A stretch of 64,000 nucleotides of DNA from an uncultured Bacilli bacterium (lineage in GTDB: Bacteria; Bacillota_I; Bacilli_A; RF39; UBA660). Below, in pieces: positions 1 to 9,081 of this stretch. Under the pieces are notes generated by a model, which was not told the DNA's origin, searched no databases, and saw nothing but the letters and a program-made list of their open reading frames with translations. The stretch spans positions 65,187 to 129,186 of the forward strand of contig CAKPHH010000003.1 in the NCBI GenBank assembly GCA_934157235.1. The letters run 5' to 3'. Each line of letters begins with the position of its first letter. Positions within the stretch are counted from its first letter, which is position 1. Both the position numbers and the translations under genes were made by a program.

Positions 1-1491
1 TGAATTTGTATTTATTTGATTGTTTTTCAACAACTCATATACTTTTGTGTTATAGTCTTCTATTAAAGTTTCAGCTTCAATATTATCAAAAGCTACTGTT
101 TCATTTAAAACATCATATTTTTCAGCAACTTTATATAGTAATTTTTTCTCTAAGGCTTTATTACCATAGAATGTTTTTTCAGTTACATAGTTCAGTATAC
201 ATTTTATTTTATCTATATTTTGGGTATCTTGGTTACTAGCCTTTTCTTTTATATTTATGTCTATTTTTGTAGCTTTGTTGACTGTTTTATATAGAGTACT
301 TAATTTTTTATTATAAGTATTTAAGTCGTATTCTTTTTTTACTATTTCTAAACCTAATTTACCTCTTCTAGTTCTTTCTTCTTCATGCTCTACTAAGTAT
401 TTTATAGCTTTTTCTAAATCCTTAGAGTCTTTGTTTTTTACAAGATAGCCACATTCAGGAGCATGGGTTACGGAAGGAAGTGCACTATTATTAAAAACTA
501 TTACTGGTTTTTGACAGGACATAGCTTCAATTGCCATCATACCAAAACTCTCTCCGATTGAAGGCATTAAGAATATATCACAGGCATTCATGGCCATAAT
601 CATTTCATCATCTTTTATTTCACCTAAATCAATGACTTTATATTTATCTTTTACTTCATCTAATTTTCCCTTACTAGAACAGGTTAATACTACTATATTC
701 TTCTTCGTATTTAAATTTTTTAAAGCTTCTAGTACATAGTTTGTACCTTTAAACTCATCTTGGGCTCTTAGAAATAAGACAACATCATCTTTATTAAAGT
801 TATAATGAGCACGAGCCTCTTTTCTAGTTACACTACTGAATTTTTTCCAATCAATTCCAAATGGTATTAAACTGACATTCTTTTGATTTTTAGTTATAGG
901 ACTTTCCTCTACTAAATTTTTCATCCATGGAGTTGAAATTATTATATTTATGTTGCTGTTTTCAAAAACATATTTTTTTAAATTCCATAAGGCATTACAG
1001 TTGTCTTTTTTTAAGGGGAATAATGTAGTTAGATTTTGACAATTCTTACAGCCTTTTTTCCATAAATTACATTCATAAAAATGAACACATCGACCGGTAA
1101 AAAGCCAAGGATCATGTAAGGATAAAACGACCCTTTTTTCCTTGGCTATCTTCTTTAAATCATATAATGATAATTTTGTATTATGAAACATATGAAGATG
1201 CACAATATCGGCTTCTTTATATTCTTTCATATCATATAAGGCTGGTGCCGTAATGGAAAAGATATTATGAATTGACAATGCTTCCTCTATTTCAAAAAGA
1301 TGATAATACTGACTTAGTAATTGGTCACTATTTAATATTTTGACAACATTATCATTTTCTGATTGTTTAATTATAACAGCCTGTTTAATATCAAAATCTT
1401 TATTTGATAGTTCTTCAAGCATATTATAGCCATTGAACCTTCTACCTGGTAAATCTATATTATTTACTTCTAAAATCTTTATCCTATTCAT
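1..1491 (-). CDS. Glycosyltransferase family 4 (WcaC/WcaI-like), 3' end beyond window
   Basis: An uninterrupted frame of 497 codons runs from the ATG at 1491 off the left edge, so the C-terminus is missing. The N-terminal part has the sugar-acceptor Rossmann look of GT-B enzymes (VNNIDLPGRRFNGYNM; then LSLHDPWLFTGRCVH and a cluster of Cys around residues 139-153). The nucleotide-sugar half follows, with FLRAQDEFKGTNYVLEAL and the GT4 signature MPSIGESFGMMAIEAM (E-x7-E type). It should transfer a sugar from a nucleotide donor to a lipid-linked glycan at the inner membrane face. Cys-rich inserts of this kind are common in WcaC/WcaI-like capsule transferases. A further 150 or so residues follow the GT4 domain and I do not recognise them. 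It is the last visible gene of the polysaccharide operon, 31 nt after the epimerase gene. Confidence 0.85.
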   Translation of the reverse strand, partial: MNRIKILEVNNIDLPGRRFNGYNMLEELSNKDFDIKQAVIIKQSENDNVVKILNSDQLLSQYYHLFEIEEALSIHNIFSITAPALYDMKEYKEADIVHLHMFHNTKLSLYDLKKIAKEKRVVLSLHDPWLFTGRCVHFYECNLWKKGCKNCQNLTTLFPLKKDNCNALWNLKKYVFENSNINIIISTPWMKNLVEESPITKNQKNVSLIPFGIDWKKFSSVTRKEARAHYNFNKDDVVLFLRAQDEFKGTNYVLEALKNLNTKKNIVVLTCSSKGKLDEVKDKYKVIDLGEIKDDEMIMAMNACDIFLMPSIGESFGMMAIEAMSCQKPVIVFNNSALPSVTHAPECGYLVKNKDSKDLEKAIKYLVEHEEERTRRGKLGLEIVKKEYDLNTYNKKLSTLYKTVNKATKIDINIKEKASNQDTQNIDKIKCILNYVTEKTFYGNKALEKKLLYKVAEKYDVLNETVAFDNIEAETLIEDYNTKVYELLKNNQINTNS

Positions 1492-1522
1492 ACTAACACC
1501 GCCCTATAGTTTATTAATTTAT

Positions 1523-2632
1523 TTAATATCTTTTCCAAACAGTTCTGTTAATATAATCTGTATAGCTTAGAATAATTCTCACAACTTTACTAGCTAAGTG
1601 TGGAACTTGATAGTCAGCTACTGGATTCATCTTAACATTTTGTGCTGTAACGACTTTGATAGCATCTAAAATACCTTGTTCTTCAACACCAGACATTATT
1701 AGAGTTCCTTCATCCATTCCTTCAGGACGTTCATGAGCTTGGCGTATTGTGATAGCTGGGAAGCCTAGTAGTGAAGATTCTTCAGTTATAGTTCCACTAT
1801 CAGAAATTACACAGAATGCATTTTGTTGTAGCTTATTGTAATCATTAAATCCTAAAGGTTTCATGTATTTAACTAAATCGTTAAATTTAAAGCCCATAGC
1901 TTCGATCTTTTTTCTTGTTCTAGGATGTGCACTGAAGACAATTGGCATTTTGTATACTTCAGCAACTTTATTTATAGAGTTTAATAAGTTAATAAAGTTC
2001 TTTTCACTATCAACATTTTCTTCTCTGTGAGCACTTAGAACAAAGTATTCTTTTTCTTTTAGTCCTAGTCTTTCTAAAACGTTACTTTGAGCAATTTTGT
2101 CTTTATTCATAGCAAATACTTCTTGCATACTTGAACCTGTTTTTATAATAGTTTCTGGTCTAATACCTTCAGCAATTAAGTATCTTCTGGCATGTTCTGT
2201 TAAAGTCATATTTATATCACTTAAATGATCTAGTACTTTTCTATTTAGTTCTTCTGGTACTCTTTCATCAAAGCATCTATTTCCAGCTTCCATATGGAAT
2301 ACAGGAATTTTATTTCTCTTAGCAGAAATTACTGATAGACATGAATTTGTATCTCCATATAGTAATACTGCATCTGGTTTATACTCTTTAAATAACTTAT
2401 CAGACTTTTCAATTACATTGGCGATTGTTTCAGCAGCGTTTTCTCCAGCTGCATTCATATAAACATCAGGAGCTCTTAAATCTAAGTCTTCAAAGAAAAC
2501 TTGGTTTAATTCGTAATCGTAATTTTGTCCAGTATGTACAAGAATGTGATCTGTGTATTTATCTAATTCCTTGATAACACAGGCTAATTTAATTATTTCT
2601 GGTCTTGTACCAACTATTGTCATTACTCTCAT
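1523..2632 (-). CDS. wecB: Non-hydrolysing UDP-N-acetylglucosamine 2-epimerase family (WecB/CapG/FnlC-like)
   Basis: The 369-aa protein is full length for the WecB family. It has the N-terminal TIVGTRPEIIKLA motif, GDTNSCLS near residue 95, HMEAGNRCFD (family active-site region), SAHREENV near 200, and the C-terminal SDSGTITEESSLLG plus RQAHERPEG signature. These enzymes invert C2 of a UDP-HexNAc through a 2-acetamidoglycal intermediate. Next to a CapE-type dehydratase and an RmlD-like reductase it is more likely the third enzyme of a UDP-L-6-deoxy-HexNAc pathway (CapG, FnlC or WbvD role) than a supplier of UDP-ManNAc. The start is 1 nt before the stop-side neighbour, so translation is coupled to the reductase. 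Exact substrate is inferred, not visible. Confidence 0.88.
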   Translation of the reverse strand: MRVMTIVGTRPEIIKLACVIKELDKYTDHILVHTGQNYDYELNQVFFEDLDLRAPDVYMNAAGENAAETIANVIEKSDKLFKEYKPDAVLLYGDTNSCLSVISAKRNKIPVFHMEAGNRCFDERVPEELNRKVLDHLSDINMTLTEHARRYLIAEGIRPETIIKTGSSMQEVFAMNKDKIAQSNVLERLGLKEKEYFVLSAHREENVDSEKNFINLLNSINKVAEVYKMPIVFSAHPRTRKKIEAMGFKFNDLVKYMKPLGFNDYNKLQQNAFCVISDSGTITEESSLLGFPAITIRQAHERPEGMDEGTLIMSGVEEQGILDAIKVVTAQNVKMNPVADYQVPHLASKVVRIILSYTDYINRTVWKRY

Positions 2633-3478
2633 TTAAAATCCTCCATATATATCTTTGTTTTTTTCTATCCATTCTTTCATTTCGACAATCATTTGATGAT
2701 AACTTGGTATATTAAACTTATAGTCTTCTCTTGTTATGACAAGACTTTTATCACAAGCGTAATTATCATCTGGAATTATTTTAATATCTTTATTAAAAAC
2801 ATCTTTTATGATTGTTAATAGGTCATATTTATTTATTTTTTGACCATTTGTAATATGATATAAACCAGTCAAATTAGAATTCATAGCTATCTCTATTTGC
2901 TTTGCTAGTTCGATAGTCGTTACTCCTGACCAAACGGCTTTTCTAAAACCATGAACTTCATCTTTTTGTTTCATGAACCATTGGAATAGACCTATTCCAT
3001 TAGGGTTAGTATCAGGTCCAATAATTGAGGTTCTTAAGGTTAGGGAACGATTGTTATTTATTTCACCTAAAGCTTTACTAGTACCATATACAGTAGTTGC
3101 TGTTTTAGGACTATCTTCTTTGTAACTTCCCCCATCATGACCAGAAAAGACACAATCTGTACTTATATGAATAAGTTTATAATTATACTTTTCAGACATT
3201 TCATCTAAGTAATGTGGAAAATAACTGTTTACTAAAATAGCTTGGCTTGGACAATCCTCGGCCTTTTTATTTAAAATGCCAATACAATTTACAATAAAAT
3301 CTGGTTTGATACTAGCAATGATTTCTTCTATTTTTTTAACATCTTCTAGAGCATCAAAATAGTACTTATTATCTTTATGTCTGGTTGTTTCATAGACATC
3401 GTATTCTTTATCAATTAAATATTTTTTTACAACATGTCCTAACATGCCAGTAGAACCTATTACTAATACTTTCTTCAT
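2633..3478 (-). CDS. RmlD-like sugar-nucleotide reductase (short, no cupin domain)
   Basis: A 281-aa extended short-chain dehydrogenase of the RmlD type. The nucleotide-binding glycine motif GSTGMLG lies at residues 8-14, STDCVFSG near 107, and the catalytic YGTSK near 132. It is predicted to reduce the 4-keto group of a UDP-4-keto-6-deoxy-HexNAc made by the upstream CapE-like enzyme. The S. aureus CapF counterpart carries an extra C-terminal cupin domain and is about 370 aa. This protein stops before it, which resembles the WbvR branch (UDP-L-RhaNAc/L-QuiNAc) more than CapF (UDP-L-FucNAc). It is packed between dehydratase and epimerase with gaps of 0-1 nt. Confidence 0.82.
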   Translation of the reverse strand: MKKVLVIGSTGMLGHVVKKYLIDKEYDVYETTRHKDNKYYFDALEDVKKIEEIIASIKPDFIVNCIGILNKKAEDCPSQAILVNSYFPHYLDEMSEKYNYKLIHISTDCVFSGHDGGSYKEDSPKTATTVYGTSKALGEINNNRSLTLRTSIIGPDTNPNGIGLFQWFMKQKDEVHGFRKAVWSGVTTIELAKQIEIAMNSNLTGLYHITNGQKINKYDLLTIIKDVFNKDIKIIPDDNYACDKSLVITREDYKFNIPSYHQMIVEMKEWIEKNKDIYGGF

Positions 3479-3479
3479 T

Positions 3480-4490
3480 TTATTTATCCTCTTTAAATAA
3501 GTCTAATTTTAATAGTAATTCTTTCATTCCTTCAACATCAAGTCTTTTAGTATTATGGGAATTATATTCTTCAATAGTTTCTAAATCTTTATTGCCAACA
3601 TTTTCATATTTTTGATAATTTAAATTTCTTTTATCAGCTGGTATTCTATAGTAATCGCCTAAATCTTCGGCACTTACCATTTCTTCTTTTGTTACTAGTA
3701 CTTCATATAGTTTTTCACCATGTCTTGTACCAATTATATTGGTTTTGGCATTACTATGTTTTAATTCTTTAATAGCAGTCGCTAAAGTTTCAAGAGTTGC
3801 GGCTGGAGCTTTTTGTACAAATAAGTCACCTTGTTCACCATGTTCAAAAGCATAAATTACTAAGTCAACAGCATCCTCTAAAGTCATCATGAATCTTGTC
3901 ATTTCAGGATTTGTTACAGTTATTGGTTTTCCTTCAGCAATTTGTTGACAGAATAATGGAATAACGCTTCCTCTACTAGCCATAACATTTCCATATCTAG
4001 TACGGCAAATTACGGTTCTACCTTTTTCTAGGTTTCTTCCTTTAGCGATAGCTACTTTTTCCATTAAGGCTTTACTCATTCCCATTGCATTAATTGGATA
4101 AGCAGCTTTATCAGTACTTAGGACGATTACTTTTTTTACCTTATGGTTGATAGCCGCTTCTATAACATTATTAGCTCCTAAAATGTTTGTTTCTACAGCT
4201 TCGATTGGGAAGAATTCGCATGATGGAACTTGTTTTAAAGCAGCAGCATGGAAAACATAATCAACACCATCCATAGCATCTTCAACACTTCTATAATCTC
4301 TAACATTACCTATATAGAATTTTATTTTGTCATTCTTGTAGGCAATACGCATATCCTCTTGTTTTTTCTCATCTCTAGAAAAAATTCTTATTTCCTTAAT
4401 ATCTGTATCAATAAATCTTTTTAAAACTGCATTTCCAAATGATCCAGTTCCACCAGTAATTAATAATACCTTATCTTTAAATATACTCAT
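3480..4490 (-). CDS. capE: UDP-GlcNAc 4,6-dehydratase/5-epimerase (CapE/WbjB/FnlA family)
   Basis: The 336-aa protein is a polysaccharide-biosynthesis SDR. It has the GGTGSFG dinucleotide-binding loop at residues 13-19, FSRDEKKQEDMR, and STDKAAYPINAMGMSKALMEK around residue 125. In that motif the usual catalytic Tyr of Y-x3-K is Met (M-x3-K), as known for CapE-type enzymes. It would convert UDP-GlcNAc to a UDP-4-keto-6-deoxy-L-HexNAc. It heads the three-gene sugar-nucleotide set and follows the ABC exporter ATPase by 14 nt in the same operon. A start at 4490 is supported by an AGGAG-like sequence just upstream. Confidence 0.88.
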   Translation of the reverse strand: MSIFKDKVLLITGGTGSFGNAVLKRFIDTDIKEIRIFSRDEKKQEDMRIAYKNDKIKFYIGNVRDYRSVEDAMDGVDYVFHAAALKQVPSCEFFPIEAVETNILGANNVIEAAINHKVKKVIVLSTDKAAYPINAMGMSKALMEKVAIAKGRNLEKGRTVICRTRYGNVMASRGSVIPLFCQQIAEGKPITVTNPEMTRFMMTLEDAVDLVIYAFEHGEQGDLFVQKAPAATLETLATAIKELKHSNAKTNIIGTRHGEKLYEVLVTKEEMVSAEDLGDYYRIPADKRNLNYQKYENVGNKDLETIEEYNSHNTKRLDVEGMKELLLKLDLFKEDK

Positions 4491-4504
4491 ACTTCTTATC
4501 TCCT

Positions 4505-5242
4505 TTATTTACCCATTTGTTTTTTATAGTATTCATCACATATTTCTTTAGCATTACCCATTTTTATTAATTTTCCATGTTCAATCCAGATAACTTTATC
4601 ACATAAATCTTTTATCGATTCTAGAGAATGTGATACATATAGTACAGTAGTTCCACCTTTTATCATTTCTAACATTTTACCTTTACTTTTTTCTTGAAAC
4701 TTAATGTCTCCTACTGATAGGATTTCATCAACTATTAGAATTTCAGGATTTACTACTGTAGCAATTGAAAATGCCAGTTTAGCTGTCATTCCTGAAGAAA
4801 AGTTTTTTACTGGAACATCTAGGAATTCTTCTAGTTCGGAGAACTTTACGATATCATCAAATTTTTCTTCTAGAAATTCTTTTGAATATCCTAAAATAGC
4901 ACCATTTAAATATATATTTTCTCTTGCGGTTAACTCAAGATCGAAACCAGCTCCTAATTCAATCATTGGTGAAATTATTCCTCTTACTTCTACTTTTCCT
5001 TTGGTTGGTTTCATTACTCCGGATACAACTTTTAACAAAGTTGATTTACCAGCACCATTACTACCAATCAGGCCTACAACCTCACCTTTTTTCACATTAA
5101 ATGTTAAATCATCTAAAGCCCAAAATTCCGTTGGCTTTTGTCTCCTTTTTTTATCAAACATAGCAATAAAAGCTTCTTTCATTGAATAATTCTTTTCAAT
5201 GCCAAGGTTAAACTTCATGGATACATGTTCTACTCTTATCAT
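4505..5242 (-). CDS. ABC polysaccharide/teichoic acid exporter, ATP-binding subunit (TagH/KpsT/Wzt-N type)
   Basis: The 245-aa nucleotide-binding protein has Walker A GSNGAGKST at residues 59-67, an ABC signature NFSSGMTAK near 147, Walker B EILIVDEILSVGD near 168 and an H-loop at YVSHSLES. It has no C-terminal carbohydrate-binding domain of the Wzt type, so it resembles TagH/KpsT. With the permease 18 nt upstream it should export a lipid-linked glycan made by this locus. The first ~25 residues (VSMKFNLGIEKNYSMKEAFIAM) are the amphipathic gate-helix extension seen in this exporter class. Confidence 0.9.
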   Translation of the reverse strand: MIRVEHVSMKFNLGIEKNYSMKEAFIAMFDKKRRQKPTEFWALDDLTFNVKKGEVVGLIGSNGAGKSTLLKVVSGVMKPTKGKVEVRGIISPMIELGAGFDLELTARENIYLNGAILGYSKEFLEEKFDDIVKFSELEEFLDVPVKNFSSGMTAKLAFSIATVVNPEILIVDEILSVGDIKFQEKSKGKMLEMIKGGTTVLYVSHSLESIKDLCDKVIWIEHGKLIKMGNAKEICDEYYKKQMGK

Positions 5243-5260
5243 TATCTATCCCACCTTTAA

Positions 5261-6073
5261 TTAAATATAATATATAAATTTGTCCTGATTCTTTTTAAAG
5301 ACAATACTACCAAATACTAGAGTGCCTACGCCAATTAAGCCAATTATTATTAAGGTTACAAGACTTGGACAGCGACCATATAAAACTATTTCTCTGGCAC
5401 TATTTATAAATTGATATAATGGATTAAATTTAAATATTGTTTGTAAGTATGCTGGTAAGATTTCAATACTATAGAATACAGGAGTAAAATAATTCCAAAT
5501 TGTTATGATTATTCCATAAATGTAGATTATATCTCTTAAGAATACTGAGATACATGATAGTAATAAGCCAATTCCAGCTGAGAATAAAAATAGACAAGCA
5601 AAAATATATGGTAATAAGATGTAGTACCAATTTATACTTGCGGGATATTGTCCTAAACCAAATTGTGTAATTATTATTAATAAAAATAAAGGTATTAATG
5701 TTAAAACAAAGTTAATTCCTACGAAGATGCATTTTGAAATTGGAAAGATATATTTAGGTATATAGACTTTGTTTATTAATGAGAAGTTAGATACTACGGA
5801 AGTCATAGCCGTATTGGTTGCTTCACTAAAATAGTTAAACATAACGATACCAGTCATTAAGTATACTAAATAATTTATACCATCTACTTTAAATTTAAAC
5901 ATTTGTGAGAATACTAAGGCCATTACAGTCATCATTAGTATTGGATATAATAAACTCCAAACTATTCCTAATACAGAACGTTTATATTTTACTTTAAAAT
6001 CTCTTGAAATAAGTTGGCTCATTAGAAATTGATATTTTCTAAAATTAACCCATATATTTTTTAATGTATTCAT
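5261..6073 (-). CDS. ABC-2 type polysaccharide export permease (TagG/RfbA/KpsM family)
   Basis: A 270-aa integral membrane protein starting with MNTLKNIWVNFRKYQFLMSQLISRDFKVKYKRSVLG, the interfacial helix typical of ABC-2 polysaccharide permeases, followed by six hydrophobic segments. The ATG at 6073 has a good AAGGAG site. It forms the membrane pore with the ATPase encoded next. The gap of about 115 nt upstream contains a terminator-like hairpin for the preceding GtrA gene, so a new transcription unit may begin here. Confidence 0.9.
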   Translation of the reverse strand: MNTLKNIWVNFRKYQFLMSQLISRDFKVKYKRSVLGIVWSLLYPILMMTVMALVFSQMFKFKVDGINYLVYLMTGIVMFNYFSEATNTAMTSVVSNFSLINKVYIPKYIFPISKCIFVGINFVLTLIPLFLLIIITQFGLGQYPASINWYYILLPYIFACLFLFSAGIGLLLSCISVFLRDIIYIYGIIITIWNYFTPVFYSIEILPAYLQTIFKFNPLYQFINSAREIVLYGRCPSLVTLIIIGLIGVGTLVFGSIVFKKNQDKFIYYI

Positions 6074-6182
6074 TTCTAGACTCCTTTTCTAGTAAAGATC
6101 TTTTCATATTACTAGTTACTTTTTAATTATAGCATAAGAAAAAGATAATAGTCAAACAAGCACACGGTATTTTACTAATATT

Positions 6183-6217
6183 AAAAGACTATTTTAGATT
6201 TGGTAAAATAGTCTTTT
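6183..6217 (-). terminator. 14-bp perfect inverted repeat, terminator-like
   Basis: The arms 6183-6196 and 6204-6217 (AAAAGACTATTTTA and its complement) enclose a 7-nt loop and span the stop codon of the GtrA gene. The 3' arm ends in CTTTT on the minus strand, though the following U-run is weak. Confidence 0.55.
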
Positions 6218-6647
6218 CTTCTTTAAAGATAATTTTGTCACATATAAAATAGTTTGAAAGCGTTGTTGAAGCGTTAGCAATTAGTTTTTCTAGGATTGAA
6301 GCTAAGGCAAAATATTTGTCTAAGCATAATAGTACTAGTGAATCTATAAAAAATGATAATACTTTACTTCCTAAAAATAATGGTATTTGCTTTTTATGTT
6401 TCCTCTTTTTACATTTATACACTACTTTTTCGTTTAAAGTAAATGATAAAGAAATTGATGAGGTATAGGCAAGTATGTTACTAATAATAATGCTTTTGGT
6501 AATTAAGTGATAACTAATTAGGTATACTAAAACATTTATTAGGGTTGTTAAAGATGCAATTATAACATATTTAACAAATTTACTTTTAAGAAGTTTTTTT
6601 AGTTTTCTTTTATTTAGAAATTTCGTAAAATCTTTTGTATTGAACAT
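6189..6647 (-). CDS. GtrA-like membrane protein
   Basis: A protein of about 152 aa from the ATG at 6647. A longer frame opens at a TTG at 6695 inside the preceding gene, but neither start has a clear ribosome binding site. After a basic N-terminus (RKLKKLLKSK) there are four hydrophobic segments and the FVKYVIIASLTTLINVLVY pattern of the GtrA/DPM-synthase accessory family. Such proteins are linked to moving polyprenyl-phosphate sugars across the membrane or to side-chain glycosylation. It overlaps the end of the upstream fusion gene by about 38 nt, so it is probably translationally coupled to it. Confidence 0.75.
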   Translation of the reverse strand: MFNTKDFTKFLNKRKLKKLLKSKFVKYVIIASLTTLINVLVYLISYHLITKSIIISNILAYTSSISLSFTLNEKVVYKCKKRKHKKQIPLFLGSKVLSFFIDSLVLLCLDKYFALASILEKLIANASTTLSNYFICDKIIFKEEKTILPNLK

Positions 6648-9039
6648 ATTTGTAATCTTTAATTGCCTTTTGAATATTTTTATCAGTATTATCAAATGGA
6701 ATTATTTCATTATTTTGATATAGTCCTTGTCTATTAAAAGCTTGGATTTTCTTTCGCATATCTTCAACATACTTAAAATAGCTAGAAATATTTAAATCTA
6801 ATTTATTTAAAACATAGGCTCCTAAGTAATTAGCATTCATGTATTCTATATCATCGGTTTTGATATCATAGTTTGATAATATAGCAGCTTTAGTTGTATA
6901 TTCTCGTAAATTACAAATTGTTTTATCTGGAGAAGTAAAATAGCTTGACTCTAAATAAGGCTGACTGCTATGACTATCAATGATATATGGTAGATGGTCA
7001 CCAAAGAAAACGATAATTGTTGGAACATCTAATTTTTTAATCATTTGATAGAGATTATTTAATTCTTTTGAAGCATCATAAATTCCCTGAGCATAACTTC
7101 TCAACAAAGCCGTATCTTCGGCTGAATAAGTAGTGTTCTTTACATTTATATCATATTTATCGTATTTGTCTTTTGAAAATGGAAAATGATTCTGTGCGGT
7201 AGCAGCCATTATGAACTTATAATTACCTTCACTAGTATCTTTTAACTCATTATAAATATCTTCCATTAATGATTTATCTGAGTAGTAAATTCCTTTATTA
7301 GATCCTTTTAAATCAGTACCATAGATTGTTTTTGTTGCTCCAAATATCTCATAGTTTTTCTTACTATTAAATGAGGTCTCTCCCCATGGAGTTAGATACA
7401 TTGTTGTATAACCATTATTATTGAACTCTTTAATTATATTAGGGGCATCTTTACCAGTCGTTCCTTTATAATATTGATTGTAAGGAATAAAACCAGGGGA
7501 CCAGAAAGATATTGAGGCACCAGTTAGAATTTCAAACTCAGTATTTACGCTACCTCCTCCAAAGATTGGAACTAATAAATTGAAGACCATTTTGTCTTTA
7601 TCTTTGGCATAACTATCTAGTTCGCTCATTAAAGGTTTATCAAATGTTACTTCATCAATATTTTCTAAATCGGAGAAAGATTCTGATAACAAGAAAACAA
7701 CATTAGCTTTTTTCCATTCTCCTGAAGTTTTTTGATTATCATATTTTTCTAAAAGCTTTTCAACATAAGCTGCATCATAGCCATCTGGTACTAATTCCCT
7801 TTTAGATAAGGAACTTAGAATTATTCCTTGGAAGAAACCAAAGTCCTCTGTAAAACTATCAACAGAAGCATATTGATATAATGATTCTTTATTGGTACCA
7901 TAAATCTTATTAATAACAAAAGTATTTTTATTTACCATTAAGATAATAATAAGTGTAAATGCTACGGTTGTGATTGCTAAAGCAGTTAATCTTTTAGAAA
8001 GTTTTTCTATTTTTAATTTACTAAACTTATCTAAGTAAATTATACCAATACTTAGAGCAAGGAAGAGAATTCCTTTAGCAATAGTTAACCATATCCAACT
8101 TCCGATTGTCGTTGTAGCAGTAGTCATCATTCCCATATTATCTGGATTTAAATAACTGATATCAGATAGTTCTATTGGTATTCCCATAATATTTAGTTTA
8201 ATATCACTAATTATAAAAATAATTAGTGATAGCAGTAATAAAATTATTTTAGTGATACCACTTCTATTAGTTAGACTATTAATGATAATAAATATTAAAG
8301 TAATTAATAGATAAATAAATATAAAGGGAATAAAATGATTAGCAATAACAAATATGGATTGCTTTAAAATTGTAAATAAATGAAGTGATTGTGTTCTATA
8401 AAAGATATCACCGGATATATCTATAAATAAAGGTAAAAATATTAGATTAATAGTATATTTATTAAAAAGTGTAGAGATTATTTTTTTAATATTTGGTTTT
8501 TTAAATTTAAATCTACCAATAAATAAAGTTCCCATACATAATAGGATAATTGGTAAGATGATATTAAGTAAATCTGGTTTAATTAATCTTATGAGAAATA
8601 AAACCACAGGATATACAAAGGCGGCTGTTGTGATTGGTAAGCCAACATACTCACCTTTTTTTGCGGTTTTTGTTGCGTGTAACATATTAAAATAAGCTAA
8701 TCTTATGACACCACAAAGCATGTAGTAAATACAAATTATAGTACTTAAAACACTACCATTTGAGATCAGGATAGTTATAATGGCTGGTAGAAGGCCAAAA
8801 CAAATAACATCCGATAAAGAGTCTAGTTGAACTCCATATTCTTGAGCCTCTTTACTATATTTGTATTTTCTTGCTAAAGTCCCATCAAATGAATCACAGA
8901 TACCGCATAATAAAAGGCAAAAGGCCGCTACGGTAAAATGGGCTTTAAAGGCACAAATCATTCCTAAAAAGGCAATGGTTGTACCAGTCATTGTCAACAT
9001 ATCACATTTTCTAAAGAATCCTATTATGTACTTCTTCAT
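6610..9039 (-). CDS. Fusion: PssA-like CDP-alcohol phosphatidyltransferase + LtaS-like phosphotransferase
   Basis: One continuous 809-aa frame holds two enzymes. Residues 1-185 are a CDP-alcohol phosphatidyltransferase. The motif D-x2-DGTLAR-x11-G-x3-D-x3-D spans residues 49-77, GLP near 133-135 is PssA-like, and the domain ends with the usual basic FKFKKP tail. Residues 195-380 give about five more membrane segments. Residues 445-800 are an alkaline-phosphatase/LtaS-type catalytic domain: VFLLSESFSD, GGGSVNTEF with the presumed nucleophile Thr near 500, and FFGDHLPYI for the metal Asp-His. The ATG at 9039 is preferred over a GTG at 9057 because GGAG sits between them. The first half would make a phosphatidyl-alcohol such as phosphatidylserine; the second would transfer a phospho-alcohol outside the membrane. 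The actual substrates are unknown. Confidence 0.8.
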   Translation of the reverse strand: MKKYIIGFFRKCDMLTMTGTTIAFLGMICAFKAHFTVAAFCLLLCGICDSFDGTLARKYKYSKEAQEYGVQLDSLSDVICFGLLPAIITILISNGSVLSTIICIYYMLCGVIRLAYFNMLHATKTAKKGEYVGLPITTAAFVYPVVLFLIRLIKPDLLNIILPIILLCMGTLFIGRFKFKKPNIKKIISTLFNKYTINLIFLPLFIDISGDIFYRTQSLHLFTILKQSIFVIANHFIPFIFIYLLITLIFIIINSLTNRSGITKIILLLLSLIIFIISDIKLNIMGIPIELSDISYLNPDNMGMMTTATTTIGSWIWLTIAKGILFLALSIGIIYLDKFSKLKIEKLSKRLTALAITTVAFTLIIILMVNKNTFVINKIYGTNKESLYQYASVDSFTEDFGFFQGIILSSLSKRELVPDGYDAAYVEKLLEKYDNQKTSGEWKKANVVFLLSESFSDLENIDEVTFDKPLMSELDSYAKDKDKMVFNLLVPIFGGGSVNTEFEILTGASISFWSPGFIPYNQYYKGTTGKDAPNIIKEFNNNGYTTMYLTPWGETSFNSKKNYEIFGATKTIYGTDLKGSNKGIYYSDKSLMEDIYNELKDTSEGNYKFIMAATAQNHFPFSKDKYDKYDINVKNTTYSAEDTALLRSYAQGIYDASKELNNLYQMIKKLDVPTIIVFFGDHLPYIIDSHSSQPYLESSYFTSPDKTICNLREYTTKAAILSNYDIKTDDIEYMNANYLGAYVLNKLDLNISSYFKYVEDMRKKIQAFNRQGLYQNNEIIPFDNTDKNIQKAIKDYKYVQYKRFYEISK

Positions 9040-9081
9040 TTCTAATACTCCATTCACTACATTTACATCTACTATGTTCTT

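Noticed and set aside
6..239. 77-aa plus-strand open frame at the left edge
   Set aside because: It is antisense to the glycosyltransferase frame, which is continuous through the edge of the window.
6610..9039. Two separate genes joined by a sequencing error
   Set aside because: The frame is continuous for 809 codons with no stop, ribosome site or internal ATG with a leader at the domain boundary (~residue 190). A true fusion is more likely, although an error cannot be fully excluded from one sequence.
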